Shown in pieces: positions 28,873-38,062 of a stretch of 64,000 nucleotides of DNA. Position numbers and translations under genes: made by a program. Below the pieces are notes generated by a model. The model was given only the letters and a program-made list of their open reading frames with translations, was not told where the DNA came from and searched no databases. Every line of letters starts with the position of its first letter. Within the stretch, counting starts at the first letter, position 1. This stretch comes from an uncultured Anaerolineae bacterium (GTDB lineage: Bacteria > Chloroflexota > Anaerolineae > Aggregatilineales > Phototrophicaceae). The stretch covers positions 62,001-126,000 of the forward strand of contig CALKJO010000005.1 in the NCBI GenBank assembly GCA_937995825.1, given 5' to 3'.

Positions 28873-28904
28873 CAATGCCATCTTGGTGCTTTGGAGGCTG
28901 CTCT

Positions 28905-28921
28905 GCGGCGCTGGGCGCCGC
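28905..28921. other. GC-rich hairpin between the divergent arg and ABC promoters
   Basis: GCGGCGC-TGG-GCGCCGC, 7 perfect pairs with a 3-nt loop and no T tail on either side. It may insulate the two divergent promoters or be a protein site. Confidence 0.3.
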
Positions 28922-28945
28922 CGGTCAGACGTGACCCTCATCGGA

Positions 28946-28974
28946 TTGACGCATGACGCTGTCCGGAGTACGCT
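28946..28974 (+). promoter_or_regulatory. Promoter of the Gld-type ABC operon
   Basis: TTGACG (28946-28951), 17-nt spacer, TACGCT (28969-28974), 29 nt before the ATG of the ATPase gene. Divergent to the arg promoter. Confidence 0.55.
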
Positions 28975-29003
28975 ATCCTTAAGTTTGAACGCGAAAGCAG
29001 AAC

Positions 29004-29939
29004 ATGATTGAAGTGCAGAATTTGATCAAGAAGTACGGCGATTTCACCGCCGTTGACCGCATCAGCTTCACCGCTAAAAAGGGAGAGATCGTCGGTCTGC
29101 TGGGTCCGAATGGCGCGGGCAAAACAACCACGATGCGCATACTGACCGGCTTCATGCCGCCGACCGCTGGGACAGCGCGGATCGCAGGACACGATGTGAC
29201 GACGGACTCGCTGGCGGCGCGAGGAGCGGTTGGCTATCTGCCTGAGCGCGTTCCATTGTACCCGGATATGACGGTCGAGGCGTATGTTAGCTTCTGGGCG
29301 CAGCTTCGCGGCGTTCGCCGACCGAAGTCACAAGTTGAGGCGGTGCTGAAGCGCGTCCAGCTTTTTGATCGACGGCGGACGCTGATTCGCAACTTGTCCA
29401 AAGGGATGCGGCAGCGGCTCGGACTGGCGCAGGCGCTCGTCCACAATCCGCCAGTGCTGATCCTGGATGAGCCGACCATCGGCATCGATCCGCAGCAGGT
29501 GATCGAAGTCCGGGAAATGGTGCAAGAATTCGGCAGCGCGCATACGGTGCTGCTCAGCACGCATATTCTGTCTGAGGCGGAGCAGGTCTGCGACCGCGTG
29601 CTGATCATCAATCGGGGTCGAATCGTGGCGCAGGGCAAACCGAACCAGCTTCGACAGCAGTTTGAGTCAGGCGAGCATCTGTTTGTGGCGATGGAAGGCG
29701 GAGATGGAGACGCGGCGCACGTGCTGCAAAACATCGCAGCAGTGGCAGCGGTAACCCCGGTCGAGGGCGGCTTTCAGGTGCGCATCAAGCCCAAACAGGA
29801 TGGACGCGGCGCGATCTTCGATGCAGCAGTGCGCGCGGGCTGGCGGCTGACCGAAATCCGCCCGATCTCCGGCGCGCTGGAAGATGTGTTTCTAGAGCTG
29901 GTCGAGCGCGATAAGCCGCCGGGAGCAAAACCAGGATGA
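29004..29939 (+). CDS. ABC transporter ATP-binding protein (GldA-like)
   Basis: 311 aa. Walker A LLGPNGAGKTTTMRILTG, signature LSKGMRQRLGLAQAL, Walker B VLILDEPTIGIDP and switch His in LLSTHILSE are all present. The C-terminal 90 residues form the small domain common to ABC-2-type exporters. Its stop overlaps the start of the permease gene. With the next three genes it forms a set like the GldA-GldF-GldG system. Confidence 0.92.
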   Translation: MIEVQNLIKKYGDFTAVDRISFTAKKGEIVGLLGPNGAGKTTTMRILTGFMPPTAGTARIAGHDVTTDSLAARGAVGYLPERVPLYPDMTVEAYVSFWAQLRGVRRPKSQVEAVLKRVQLFDRRRTLIRNLSKGMRQRLGLAQALVHNPPVLILDEPTIGIDPQQVIEVREMVQEFGSAHTVLLSTHILSEAEQVCDRVLIINRGRIVAQGKPNQLRQQFESGEHLFVAMEGGDGDAAHVLQNIAAVAAVTPVEGGFQVRIKPKQDGRGAIFDAAVRAGWRLTEIRPISGALEDVFLELVERDKPPGAKPG

Positions 29940-30664
29940 TGATGGCGACATGGATTGTGTTTCGACGCGAGATCGTTCAGTATTTCACATCGCCGATTGC
30001 CTATCTGATCGCGGCGGCAGTGCTACTGCTGACTGGCGTCGTGTTCAATCAGGATTTAGCGATGAGCATCGGGACAAAGCCGGCGAATCCGGCGATTGTG
30101 CCGCAGGTCTTTTCGTTCACGATGGTGTTTTTCGCGCCGCTGCTGACGATGCGGCTGTTTGCAGAGGAGAAGCGCGAAGGCACATTTGAGCTGCTGATGA
30201 CCGCGCCTGCGCCTGAAAGCGGCATCGTCTTCGGTAAATTCTTCGGCGCATGGAGCTTTTACAGCGTCCTACTCGCGCTCTCTTTCGTTTACCAGTTCAT
30301 CCTGCTGAGCATCAGTTCTCCCGATCTGGGCCACACCTTGTCGGCATACATCGGCATCTGGCTGTATGGCGGGGCAACGCTCGCCGTTGGCATGTTGTTT
30401 TCAGCGCTGACCGAAAATCAGGTGATCGCGGCATTCATAAGCATGATCGCCTTAATGCTGTTATGGCTTGGCGACCAAGCAGGCAGGCTGATCGCCAATA
30501 TCGACGCGGCGCGGATCGTGCGCGGTTTATCGCTGCAAGGGCGCTTCAACAGCTCATTTGCCGCTGGCTTAATCCGCGCAGAGGATGTGGCTTTTTTTGC
30601 TGGGATGATTACAGTCGTCCTCTACGTCACCATCCGGGTGATCGAGTCTTATCGGTGGCGCTAA
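29936..30664 (+). CDS. ABC-2-type permease (GldF-like)
   Basis: 242 aa, about six membrane segments. It begins ATWIVFRREIVQYFTSPIAY, the family's entry helix, and contains RLFAEEKREGTFELLMTAP, a conserved cytoplasmic motif of Gld/Nos-type permeases. It overlaps the ATPase gene by 4 nt and is followed by the GldG-like gene after 5 nt. The substrate is unknown. Confidence 0.88.
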   Translation: MMMATWIVFRREIVQYFTSPIAYLIAAAVLLLTGVVFNQDLAMSIGTKPANPAIVPQVFSFTMVFFAPLLTMRLFAEEKREGTFELLMTAPAPESGIVFGKFFGAWSFYSVLLALSFVYQFILLSISSPDLGHTLSAYIGIWLYGGATLAVGMLFSALTENQVIAAFISMIALMLLWLGDQAGRLIANIDAARIVRGLSLQGRFNSSFAAGLIRAEDVAFFAGMITVVLYVTIRVIESYRWR

Positions 30665-30669
30665 CTAAA

Positions 30670-32322
30670 ATGAAAGACTCTACAAAAACGCGCCGCCCGC
30701 TGGTGATCACGCGGGGTCAGGTTGCGCAGGCGGCAAGTCTGGTCGGGGTGGGCGCGTTGATCGCAGGCGTGATCGGCGTGATCTGGCAGGGCGGCATCAA
30801 CCCACTGATCGGCGGGCTGCTGGCGTTGAGCGCAGCGGGGATCAGCGTCTGGGCGGCGATCACGCCAGCGGACTTCATCGGCTTCATCACAGGAAAGCAG
30901 GTTCGCTACGGGACGTTCGCGGTCATTTCAACCATGCTACTGATCGGCGTGGTGGTCATGGTGTTTCTGTTTTTGAGCCGCGCCACGCTGACTCTGGACA
31001 TGACCAGCAGCCGGCTGTACAGCTTGTCGCAGGCGTCGCTGAGCCTGATCCGGCGCGTGTCGAGACCGATTCAGATCACGGGCTTTTACACACCGGCAAG
31101 CCTGCCCGTGCGCGAAATTGACGATCAGTTCTTCCGACTCTACAGCGCCGCCAGCGACAACCTGATCCGGCGGGTCTATATCGACCCAGTTGAACAGCCC
31201 GCCGTTGCGCAGCGCTTCGGCGTGACCGATGATGCGCAGGTTTTCATCTCCTATGTCAGTGAAGATGGCGCGGTCGATTTTAGCAGTGTCGCCCGCGTCC
31301 CGCGCGGCAGCTCGCAGGAACGGGACATGTCGGGCGCGCTGGCGCGGCTGCTGATTCGCGGCAGCATTACGGTATATCTCAATCAGAGCTTGGGCGAGCG
31401 CGGTCTGGCTGATGCTTCACAGAACGGCATCTCCGGCATTTACAATGGGATGCAGGAGAGCGGGCTTATCCCCCTTCCGATCTCGATCTCGGCGGTCGCT
31501 CAGCAAAATGGCGACATTCCGCGCGATGCGGCGGCGCTGATATTCGTTCGCCCGACAAGTGATTTGTCACAGGCACAGATCGACGTGATCGACCGATATC
31601 TGAGTCGGGGTGGGACGCTGCTGCTGCTGATCGATCCGACCTTCAACAACGAACCGTTTTTGCGCGGGGATGGCGCTTTCAATGCGTATCTGTGGGAGAA
31701 CTTCGGCATACGAGCATTGGACGCGATCATCGTCGATGCCGCGGCAAGCGGACAAAGCCCATTGGACATCATCGGCGCAAATGTCAACACCGGGACAGAC
31801 ATCAGCGCGCGTTTGAATCCGACGGAAAACCCGCTGTTGTTTCGCGTGGCGCGGGCGGTCGATGTCGATCTGGAACGCGCCATCCCCAACATCGCCAATG
31901 GACGGATCGTGATTTCGTCGGAACGCAGCTATGGGGAAACCGATTGGGCAGCGCTGTCGCAGACGAACTCCTATCAGTATGACGTGGGTATCGATCTGCC
32001 AGGTCCGCTGACCAGCGTCGTCTGGGCGACCAATCAGCGAACCGGGGCGCGCATTGTCCTGGTCGGCGACAGCGATTTTGTGAGCAACGGACTCGTTCTA
32101 ACAGGAGGCAACGGCATTCTGTTCACCGACGCGGTGGCATGGCTGACCAATCTGGAGGAGCGGCTCAATTTTGGCGTGCGCGGCTTTACAGACAGCCTGC
32201 CGCTGATCTTTGTCAGCTTTCAGACGCTGGATACCATCGCGTTCATGACCGTGATCGTCATGCCCGCGCTTATCCTCATCATCGGAGCCGTGATCTGGAC
32301 GCGGCGCATCCGGCAGCGCTGA
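30670..32322 (+). CDS. GldG-family ABC auxiliary protein
   Basis: 550 aa from ATG 30670 (MKDSTKTRRPLVITRGQ); the frame is open further upstream but that part is a shadow of the permease. Three N-terminal membrane segments (about 14-95), then an extracytoplasmic domain starting TLDMTSSRLYSLSQASLSLI, the usual entry of the GldG/intraflagellar-transport-like family. It includes GGTLLLLIDPTF and ends in a C-terminal membrane helix (MTVIVMPALILIIGAVIWT). It is thought to partner the permease. Confidence 0.85.
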   Translation: MKDSTKTRRPLVITRGQVAQAASLVGVGALIAGVIGVIWQGGINPLIGGLLALSAAGISVWAAITPADFIGFITGKQVRYGTFAVISTMLLIGVVVMVFLFLSRATLTLDMTSSRLYSLSQASLSLIRRVSRPIQITGFYTPASLPVREIDDQFFRLYSAASDNLIRRVYIDPVEQPAVAQRFGVTDDAQVFISYVSEDGAVDFSSVARVPRGSSQERDMSGALARLLIRGSITVYLNQSLGERGLADASQNGISGIYNGMQESGLIPLPISISAVAQQNGDIPRDAAALIFVRPTSDLSQAQIDVIDRYLSRGGTLLLLIDPTFNNEPFLRGDGAFNAYLWENFGIRALDAIIVDAAASGQSPLDIIGANVNTGTDISARLNPTENPLLFRVARAVDVDLERAIPNIANGRIVISSERSYGETDWAALSQTNSYQYDVGIDLPGPLTSVVWATNQRTGARIVLVGDSDFVSNGLVLTGGNGILFTDAVAWLTNLEERLNFGVRGFTDSLPLIFVSFQTLDTIAFMTVIVMPALILIIGAVIWTRRIRQR

Positions 32323-32326
32323 GTCT

Positions 32327-32872
32327 ATGAAACGCAGCCGAACTCTGATCATCCTTACCGCGCTCTTTTTGACAATGGCGGCGGCGCTGGCAGTGCAGAA
32401 CCGACAGCCGACTCCTGCGCCTGTTCCCAACGTGACGCTTTCCATTGTGCGCGTTTTTCCTGACCTGCGCGTGATCGACATCATCTCAATCCGCCTGCTC
32501 GATCCAGTCACTGGGAGCAATTTCACTATCGTCCGCGATGGACTTGGCAATTGGGTGAGCGCAGATGGCAGGGCGCTTGAAGACAATGCAGGCACGACGA
32601 TTGCCCGCACCATTGCCCTGCTGCCATCGACGCGGACAGTGCGCGTGCCTGATGACAGCGATCTCGCCCCATTCGGATTTGCGCCAAATGGGCTGCTGTT
32701 CGTGCAGGTGCTTTTAGCAAACGGCACAGGACACACGGTCGCCATCGGGACAGTCACGCCCACCATGGAAGGACACTACGCGCTGGTGGACGACCAAGAG
32801 GAAATGCATGTGCTGCTGACCGAAGCAGTTGCCTACCTGATCGCGGTGCTGCGCGACCCGCCGCTGGCGTGA
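32327..32872 (+). CDS. DUF4340-like protein
   Basis: 181 aa. One N-terminal membrane or signal segment (LIILTALFLTMAAALAV) and an extracytoplasmic domain with LLDPVTGSNFTIVRDGLGNW and a second half GHTVAIGTVTPTMEGHYALV. This matches the DUF4340 protein that usually follows GldG in these operons. The family member is shorter than usual. It follows the GldG-like gene by 4 nt. Confidence 0.75.
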   Translation: MKRSRTLIILTALFLTMAAALAVQNRQPTPAPVPNVTLSIVRVFPDLRVIDIISIRLLDPVTGSNFTIVRDGLGNWVSADGRALEDNAGTTIARTIALLPSTRTVRVPDDSDLAPFGFAPNGLLFVQVLLANGTGHTVAIGTVTPTMEGHYALVDDQEEMHVLLTEAVAYLIAVLRDPPLA

Positions 32873-32916
32873 AACAGGGCTGACAGCCGCCCCACAGGCA
32901 GACGGTCAGATCGTCT

Positions 32917-32945
32917 TTGCGAAATTCGATGCCATGCGCTAAACT
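32917..32945 (+). promoter_or_regulatory. Promoter of the small membrane protein genes
   Basis: TTGCGA (32917-32922), 17-nt spacer, TAAACT (32940-32945), 30 nt before the GTG at 32975. Confidence 0.5.
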
Positions 32946-32974
32946 GATCGGCGTTTAAGGGGGAATTAAATCGC

Positions 32975-33418
32975 GTGGATTCGATGCAATCCAGTACACC
33001 TTTCTCCTCGCGTCGTACCGTTCGTCCATTTGCTTTGACACTGCTCGTCATACTCGCAGCTATGATAGGTGCGGCGCTGCTGCCTCGTGGCGCGCAGACC
33101 AGCATTATCGCTAACTTGCTGCTGACGGTGCTGATCTTATGTCCACTTGCGCTCTGTTTGTTCCCAGTTTATCTGCTGCTGATGTTCACGGTCTTCCAAC
33201 TTCAGCGCGCGCACAGCGGGGCGGCGGGCGGTCTTGCTCGCCTCGGTCATGTGTCAGCTTCGATTAACAGCCATGTCGGGCGCATCTCAACGCGCTGGGC
33301 GCGTCGTTCGATTCGCTTTAACTCTTGGTTTGCGGGGCTGGATCGCGTGGTATTTAGCAAATTCGACCGTCCACATAATGGGACAAACTCAGGAAAGGAT
33401 TTGAATGACTTCCGGTAA
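32975..33418 (+). CDS. Small membrane protein of unknown function
   Basis: 147 aa from a GTG; GGGGG lies about 11 nt upstream. Two membrane segments (about 18-38, FALTLLVILAAMIGAALL; and 47-75, IANLLLTVLILCPLALCLFP) are followed by a basic, probably cytoplasmic tail. An ATG nine bases into the frame is an alternative start. Its 3' end overlaps the next gene by 14 nt. No family was recognised. Confidence 0.65.
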   Translation: MDSMQSSTPFSSRRTVRPFALTLLVILAAMIGAALLPRGAQTSIIANLLLTVLILCPLALCLFPVYLLLMFTVFQLQRAHSGAAGGLARLGHVSASINSHVGRISTRWARRSIRFNSWFAGLDRVVFSKFDRPHNGTNSGKDLNDFR

Positions 33419-33650
33419 TCCATATCCGCGTGGACGTGTTTTTTTCATGGGCATAATCGCCGGAGCCATTTATGGCTTGGTGGCGGCATACTTTTATGCC
33501 CGCGCCCACGAAGAAGACCTCAAACGCGGCAATCCCGGCGCAAATCGGATACAAACATCCGAGATCATCACTGTTATCGTCGCGGCGCTGGCGATGCTCC
33601 GTCAGATTTCCGAGATGGGACGCGCCCCTAATCGACCCCGTCGGAGGTGA
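33405..33650 (+). CDS. Small single-pass membrane protein
   Basis: 81 aa. AAGGA lies 6 nt before the ATG. One membrane segment at about 13-32 (VFFMGIIAGAIYGLVAAYFY), then a charged loop (HEEDLKRGNPG) and a second weakly hydrophobic helix (EIITVIVAALAMLRQI). It overlaps the preceding gene by 14 nt. The function is unknown, perhaps an accessory of its overlapping neighbour. Confidence 0.6.
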   Translation: MTSGNPYPRGRVFFMGIIAGAIYGLVAAYFYARAHEEDLKRGNPGANRIQTSEIITVIVAALAMLRQISEMGRAPNRPRRR

Positions 33651-33656
33651 ATCATC

Positions 33657-34319
33657 ATGTGTGGTCGCTTTGTCTTAGCAGCAGACCCCGCTTGCCTTCA
33701 GCGGATATTCCATCTCGCCAGCCTGCCAGATATTCAGCCTCGCTACAACATCGCACCAACTCAATACACGCCGGTTATCACCAATAAAGCACCAAATACG
33801 CTCTCGATGCTCCGCTGGGGGCTGATCCCATCGTGGTCAAAAGATACCTCCGCTGCCAGCAAGATGATCAACGCCCGCTCTGAGACGGCTGCTGAAAAGC
33901 CCGCCTTCCGCGCCGCGTTTCGATACCGCCGCTGCTTGATCCCTGCAACCGGCTTCTATGAATGGCAGACGCGTGAAAATGGTAAAACGCCCATGTTCAT
34001 CCGCCTGAAAACTGCGCCTGTGTTCGCCTTTGCCGGTCTGTGGGAAATCTGGCACAGTCCGCAGGGTGATGAAGTGCGCTCGTTCACCATTCTCACTACC
34101 GAAGCCAACTGCTTCATGCGCTCGATTCATGATCGCATGCCGGTCATCCTCCATCCTGCCGACTATAATACGTGGCTGGAGCCAGCTGAAGTGCCTGCTG
34201 AAATCCTGTGCAGACTGCTGCGACCGTTCGAAGCCGCTGAGATGCTCGCCTACGAGGTCTCCAGAATGGTCAATCGACCGACCATCGATGTCCCGGAATT
34301 GATCGCGCCAGTCGCCTGA
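33657..34319 (+). CDS. SOS response-associated peptidase (YedK/HMCES family)
   Basis: 220 aa. Starts MCGRFVLAA; the Cys2, exposed after Met removal, forms the thiazolidine crosslink to abasic sites in single-stranded DNA. Conserved RYNIAPTQYTPVI, LRWGLIPSWSKD, NARSETAAEKPAFR, CLIPATGFYEW and the His in DRMPVIL are all there. GGAGG lies 9 nt upstream. It protects or repairs abasic ssDNA. Confidence 0.95.
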   Translation: MCGRFVLAADPACLQRIFHLASLPDIQPRYNIAPTQYTPVITNKAPNTLSMLRWGLIPSWSKDTSAASKMINARSETAAEKPAFRAAFRYRRCLIPATGFYEWQTRENGKTPMFIRLKTAPVFAFAGLWEIWHSPQGDEVRSFTILTTEANCFMRSIHDRMPVILHPADYNTWLEPAEVPAEILCRLLRPFEAAEMLAYEVSRMVNRPTIDVPELIAPVA

Positions 34320-34336
34320 GTTTCGCTCGAATATCC

Positions 34337-34366
34337 TTGTGAAAAGGCGTCATCTGCTGCTATACT
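34337..34366 (+). promoter_or_regulatory. Promoter of the S1-domain protein gene
   Basis: TTGTGA (34337-34342), 18-nt spacer, TATACT (34361-34366). The start would be about 60 nt before the ATG at 34433. Confidence 0.5.
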
Positions 34367-34432
34367 CGATGGTACAGAGTTTGTACTGAACGCATAATTA
34401 GATGTTTATTGTAATGAGTCGAGGGACATTCG

Positions 34433-35440
34433 ATGAACGCGAATCCGCAGCGACGGGATTCCACCTCACAACCGCCGCAGATTGACGAGGGATACTGGGC
34501 AGCGCTGCTTCAGGAAGGTGAGCTCACCGAAACCACCATGCCCGGCAATTTCAGCGATGAGGGATCAGCCCGGCGTTTCACCCCATCGGTCTCAGCGTCA
34601 GTCGCTGCTGTCCAGATGCGCGCTGATTTACGATCGGATTGGGACGCAATGCAGCAAATTATGGACAGGGACGAGTCGATTGAACTCCTTGTCATCGGCT
34701 ATAATCGCGGCGGACTGCTGGTCGAATGGCGCAGTCTACGCGGCTTCGTCCCTGCCAGCCAGCTCATCGACGATCCCCCGCCAACCAATGGCACGTTGTA
34801 TCGCGACTCACGACGAGGCGCCAGCTTGGCAGCAAAAGTCGGTCAGCAGCTCTGCTTGCGGGTGATCGAACTCAACCGCGAACAGAACCGTCTCATCTTG
34901 AGTGAGCGCGCTGCTCGATCACAGCCAGGTGAACGCGCCGATCTGCTCGCTCGCTTACAGCCAGGTGAGATTGTGCGCGGGAGTGTCACCAATCTGTGCG
35001 ACTTCGGCGCATTCGTCGATCTCGGCGGCTTGGAAGGACTGATCCACATCAGTGAGTTGAGCTGGGGGCGTGTCGGACATCCCGCTGACATTCTCAAACG
35101 CGGACAGTTGGTTGAAGTTCAAGTCCTCGAAGTCAATCGCGATGCTGGACGAATCGCTCTGAGCCTCAAGCGGATGCGCCCCGATCCCTGGGCGACCGTC
35201 GCCGAGCGTTACCAGATCGGGCAGATCGTCTACGGTATTATCACCAATGTCGTCGATTTTGGCGCGTTCACCCGCATTGAAGACGGGCTCGAAGGATTAA
35301 TCCACGTCTCAGAGCTGGCGGAAGGGCACTTTCTCCATCCGCGCAATGTGGTTTCGGAAGGACAGGGTGTCCATGCGCGCATCCTTAGCATTGAAGGGCG
35401 CATGCGCCGCTTGGGATTGAGTTTACGTTCGGTCAAGTGA
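34433..35440 (+). CDS. S1-domain RNA-binding protein (ribosomal protein S1-like)
   Basis: 335 aa. An acidic N-terminus of about 65 residues is followed by three S1 motifs: a divergent one at about 80-160 (LLVIGYNRGGLLVEWRSLRG), a canonical one at about 178-250 (GSVTNLCDFGAFVDLGGLEG) and another at about 262-335 (GIITNVVDFGAFTRIEDGLE). This is shorter than the six-domain S1 of Proteobacteria but normal for short S1 homologues. Likely binds mRNA during initiation. GAGGG lies upstream of the ATG. The ftsK gene follows by 12 nt. Confidence 0.85.
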   Translation: MNANPQRRDSTSQPPQIDEGYWAALLQEGELTETTMPGNFSDEGSARRFTPSVSASVAAVQMRADLRSDWDAMQQIMDRDESIELLVIGYNRGGLLVEWRSLRGFVPASQLIDDPPPTNGTLYRDSRRGASLAAKVGQQLCLRVIELNREQNRLILSERAARSQPGERADLLARLQPGEIVRGSVTNLCDFGAFVDLGGLEGLIHISELSWGRVGHPADILKRGQLVEVQVLEVNRDAGRIALSLKRMRPDPWATVAERYQIGQIVYGIITNVVDFGAFTRIEDGLEGLIHVSELAEGHFLHPRNVVSEGQGVHARILSIEGRMRRLGLSLRSVK

Positions 35441-35452
35441 TCGAAAGTGATT

Positions 35453-38053
35453 ATGGCGAAGACACGGGAAAAACCAGGCGCTCCAAAACCAGCGTCTGCG
35501 GCGCGCGCCGTGAAGACGCCACCCGCACCGGAAAAACCCGATCCCCTTCAGCGTTATCAGGTCAAACCCGAATTCTGGGATGCCATCTTCGACAGCATCC
35601 CACCCTGGGCAGATGAAATTGTCGCTATCGTCTTGATCGTCTTCGGCATCGTCTCGCTGCTCTCGCTGCTCAACCTATCGTCCAACGCCACTATCTCCTC
35701 AGCCTGGTCGAACGCCCTCGCCACTGCCTTCGGTTACGGCAGCGCGCTCGTCTGTTTTGGCATTTTCGGCTTGGGCATCCTGATCCTCATGCCGAAGCTC
35801 GGTCTGGAGATCAAATTTCCAAGCCGCCGCATTCTCGCGCTGGAAATTGGCTTCTTATCTATCCTTGCTCTGCTGCACCTGCTCATCCCCGATCCCGAAC
35901 TGCGGACACTGGCGCGCATCGGTCGTGGCGGCGGTCAGGTCGGATGGGCGCTCAGTTCAATTGTCACCTGGCTGCTGGGATCGTCGGTCGCAGTTGTCCT
36001 CTACAGTCTTCTGCTGGCTGTCAGTGCGGCTGTCTTTGTCGGTGTGGATCGTAGAAAGGTCGGCAGATGGCTTGGACGCCTCGAATCAAGATTGTCCGGG
36101 TTCGCTGAGAAAAACCGCCGTCCGCGTCGTCCGCGCGCCGCCTCCACTGCCAACCCGCTCGAAGAAGCATTGAGCGCGCCGCAGATGGTCAATGATCCCG
36201 AAGCCCCGCTGCTTCACACACCTGCCACCCTGGTGCAGCAGCGCGTCAAAATGTTTTCGATGATGCGTGTTCGTCTCGATCCAGATCGCATCCCCCCGTC
36301 ACAGCGCCCCGGCGCGCTTCCGCTCGAGCTGGATGATCCCGAACCTGCGCCCGCCCGCGCGATAGATGTATCGCAGCATCCGCTGTTTCAGCGACGCGAA
36401 ACGCCTTCGCTTCCGAGCTTCAACGCCATCGGCACAATCAAGGGGCGCAAAAACAAATCAGGTCCGATGCTGGTTGAACGTCCAGACGGGCGGATCAAGC
36501 GCTATTTCCCGGTTGAAGCGATGCGCGAGATCAAGACCACTGTCAAACGCGACGCGTCGCTGCCACCGTTAGACCTGCTGCGCGACGTTGAACTGAACCT
36601 GCCCGACGAGCAGGAAATCAATCAGAACGTGGTGCTAATCGAGAACACGCTGCTGGAATTCGACATTGATGTGGATGTCGTCGATGTCCGCGTCGGCCCA
36701 ACTGTGACTCAATACGCCGTTCAGCCGTTTCGGGACAGCACTGCCGATGGCGAAGCCGCCTTCAGCCGGACGCGCGTCAACAAGATCGCGTCGCTCGCTA
36801 ACGACCTTGCGCTGTCTCTGTCCGCCAAGCGTCTGCGCATTGAAGCACCCGTCCCAGGAGAGAGCTATGTCGGCGTCGAAGTTCCAAATCGCAATCCGAG
36901 CGTCGTATCACTCAGATCGGTCTACGAGAGCAAGGCATTCCGCGAAGAAGCGGATCGGAAGCGCGCGCCGCTGTTCATCCCACTCGGGCGCGACGTTGCC
37001 GGTCAGCCTGTCGGTGTAGATATTGCATCGCTGCCGCACCTGCTGATCGCCGGGACAACCGGCTCTGGCAAATCGGTGGCGATTGCCGCCATTGCGACGG
37101 CGCTCTTGCTTGAAAACACCCCCGATCTGGTCAAGATGATCATGCTCGATCCCAAAATGGTCGAGCTGAGCCGCTTCAATGGGCTGCCGCACCTGCTGGG
37201 ACCGGTCGAAACCGATCAGGAACGCATTATCGGCGTGCTGCGCTGGTGTACCCGCGAGATGGATCGGCGCTACAAGCTGCTGGAAGAAAATGCGGCGCGT
37301 AACATCGATATCTACAATTCCCGCCTCGGTCGGCGGCGCAAAGAGGATTACCTGCCGTATATCGTCATCATGATCGACGAAATCGGCGACCTGATGCTCA
37401 GCCACCCCGATGAAACCGAAAAGACGCTGACACGGCTGGCGCAGATGGCACGCGCTGTCGGAATGCACTTGATTGTCGCTACGCAGCGTCCCAGCGTCGA
37501 TGTCATCACCGGCTTGATCAAAGCCAATTTCCCAGCGCGCATCTCTTTTGCCGTCACCTCTGGCACAGACTCGCGCGTCATCCTCGACACAGTTGGCGCA
37601 GAAAATCTGATAGGAAAAGGTGACATGCTGTTTCTGACAGGTGATGCCGCTGCCCCGCGCCGCGTCCAGGGGTGCTTTGTGAGCGATGAAGAAGTCCGCG
37701 CCCTGACGGCGTACTGGAAAGACTGGTATCAAAAGCAGATCATCGATGGCAAAGCGCAGCCGCCCGGAGTCCCTCCCTGGGAACGCGGGCTGACTCGCCG
37801 CGAGTTTCTCGCTGAAACCGACCCCATGCTTGAACAGGCGATTGAGCTGGTGATCGCAGAAGGGGAAGCCTCCGCATCGCTGATCCAGCGCCGCCTAGGG
37901 GTGGGCTATCCCCGCGCTGCGCGCATGATGGACTTGCTCACTCAGCTTGGCATCGTGGGCGAAGCCAAGCCAGGCGAGCGCGGGCGCGAAGTCCTCATCA
38001 AGCCCGGCAAAGACCCCTTCAAAGAGCTGATTGACAAACGGCTTAATCGTTGA
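35453..38053 (+). CDS. ftsK: DNA translocase FtsK/SpoIIIE
   Basis: 866 aa from ATG 35453; a GTG at 35447 is an alternative. Basic N-terminus, then four membrane segments at about 50-215 and a Pro-rich linker. The motor domain has Walker A AGTTGSGKSVAI (about residue 535), LDPKMVELSRFNGLPHLL, Walker B IVIMIDEIGDLM (about 638) and ATQRPSVDVITGLIKANFPA. The C-terminal about 70 residues are the winged-helix gamma domain (ASASLIQRRLGVGYPRAARM) that reads KOPS-like sites. It pumps DNA during chromosome segregation at the septum. Confidence 0.95.
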   Translation: MAKTREKPGAPKPASAARAVKTPPAPEKPDPLQRYQVKPEFWDAIFDSIPPWADEIVAIVLIVFGIVSLLSLLNLSSNATISSAWSNALATAFGYGSALVCFGIFGLGILILMPKLGLEIKFPSRRILALEIGFLSILALLHLLIPDPELRTLARIGRGGGQVGWALSSIVTWLLGSSVAVVLYSLLLAVSAAVFVGVDRRKVGRWLGRLESRLSGFAEKNRRPRRPRAASTANPLEEALSAPQMVNDPEAPLLHTPATLVQQRVKMFSMMRVRLDPDRIPPSQRPGALPLELDDPEPAPARAIDVSQHPLFQRRETPSLPSFNAIGTIKGRKNKSGPMLVERPDGRIKRYFPVEAMREIKTTVKRDASLPPLDLLRDVELNLPDEQEINQNVVLIENTLLEFDIDVDVVDVRVGPTVTQYAVQPFRDSTADGEAAFSRTRVNKIASLANDLALSLSAKRLRIEAPVPGESYVGVEVPNRNPSVVSLRSVYESKAFREEADRKRAPLFIPLGRDVAGQPVGVDIASLPHLLIAGTTGSGKSVAIAAIATALLLENTPDLVKMIMLDPKMVELSRFNGLPHLLGPVETDQERIIGVLRWCTREMDRRYKLLEENAARNIDIYNSRLGRRRKEDYLPYIVIMIDEIGDLMLSHPDETEKTLTRLAQMARAVGMHLIVATQRPSVDVITGLIKANFPARISFAVTSGTDSRVILDTVGAENLIGKGDMLFLTGDAAAPRRVQGCFVSDEEVRALTAYWKDWYQKQIIDGKAQPPGVPPWERGLTRREFLAETDPMLEQAIELVIAEGEASASLIQRRLGVGYPRAARMMDLLTQLGIVGEAKPGERGREVLIKPGKDPFKELIDKRLNR

Positions 38054-38062
38054 ATCGTTGAG

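Noticed and set aside
30250..30669. Upstream extension of the GldG-like frame
   Set aside because: It overlaps the permease in another frame; the ATG at 30670 directly after the permease stop fits the operon spacing.
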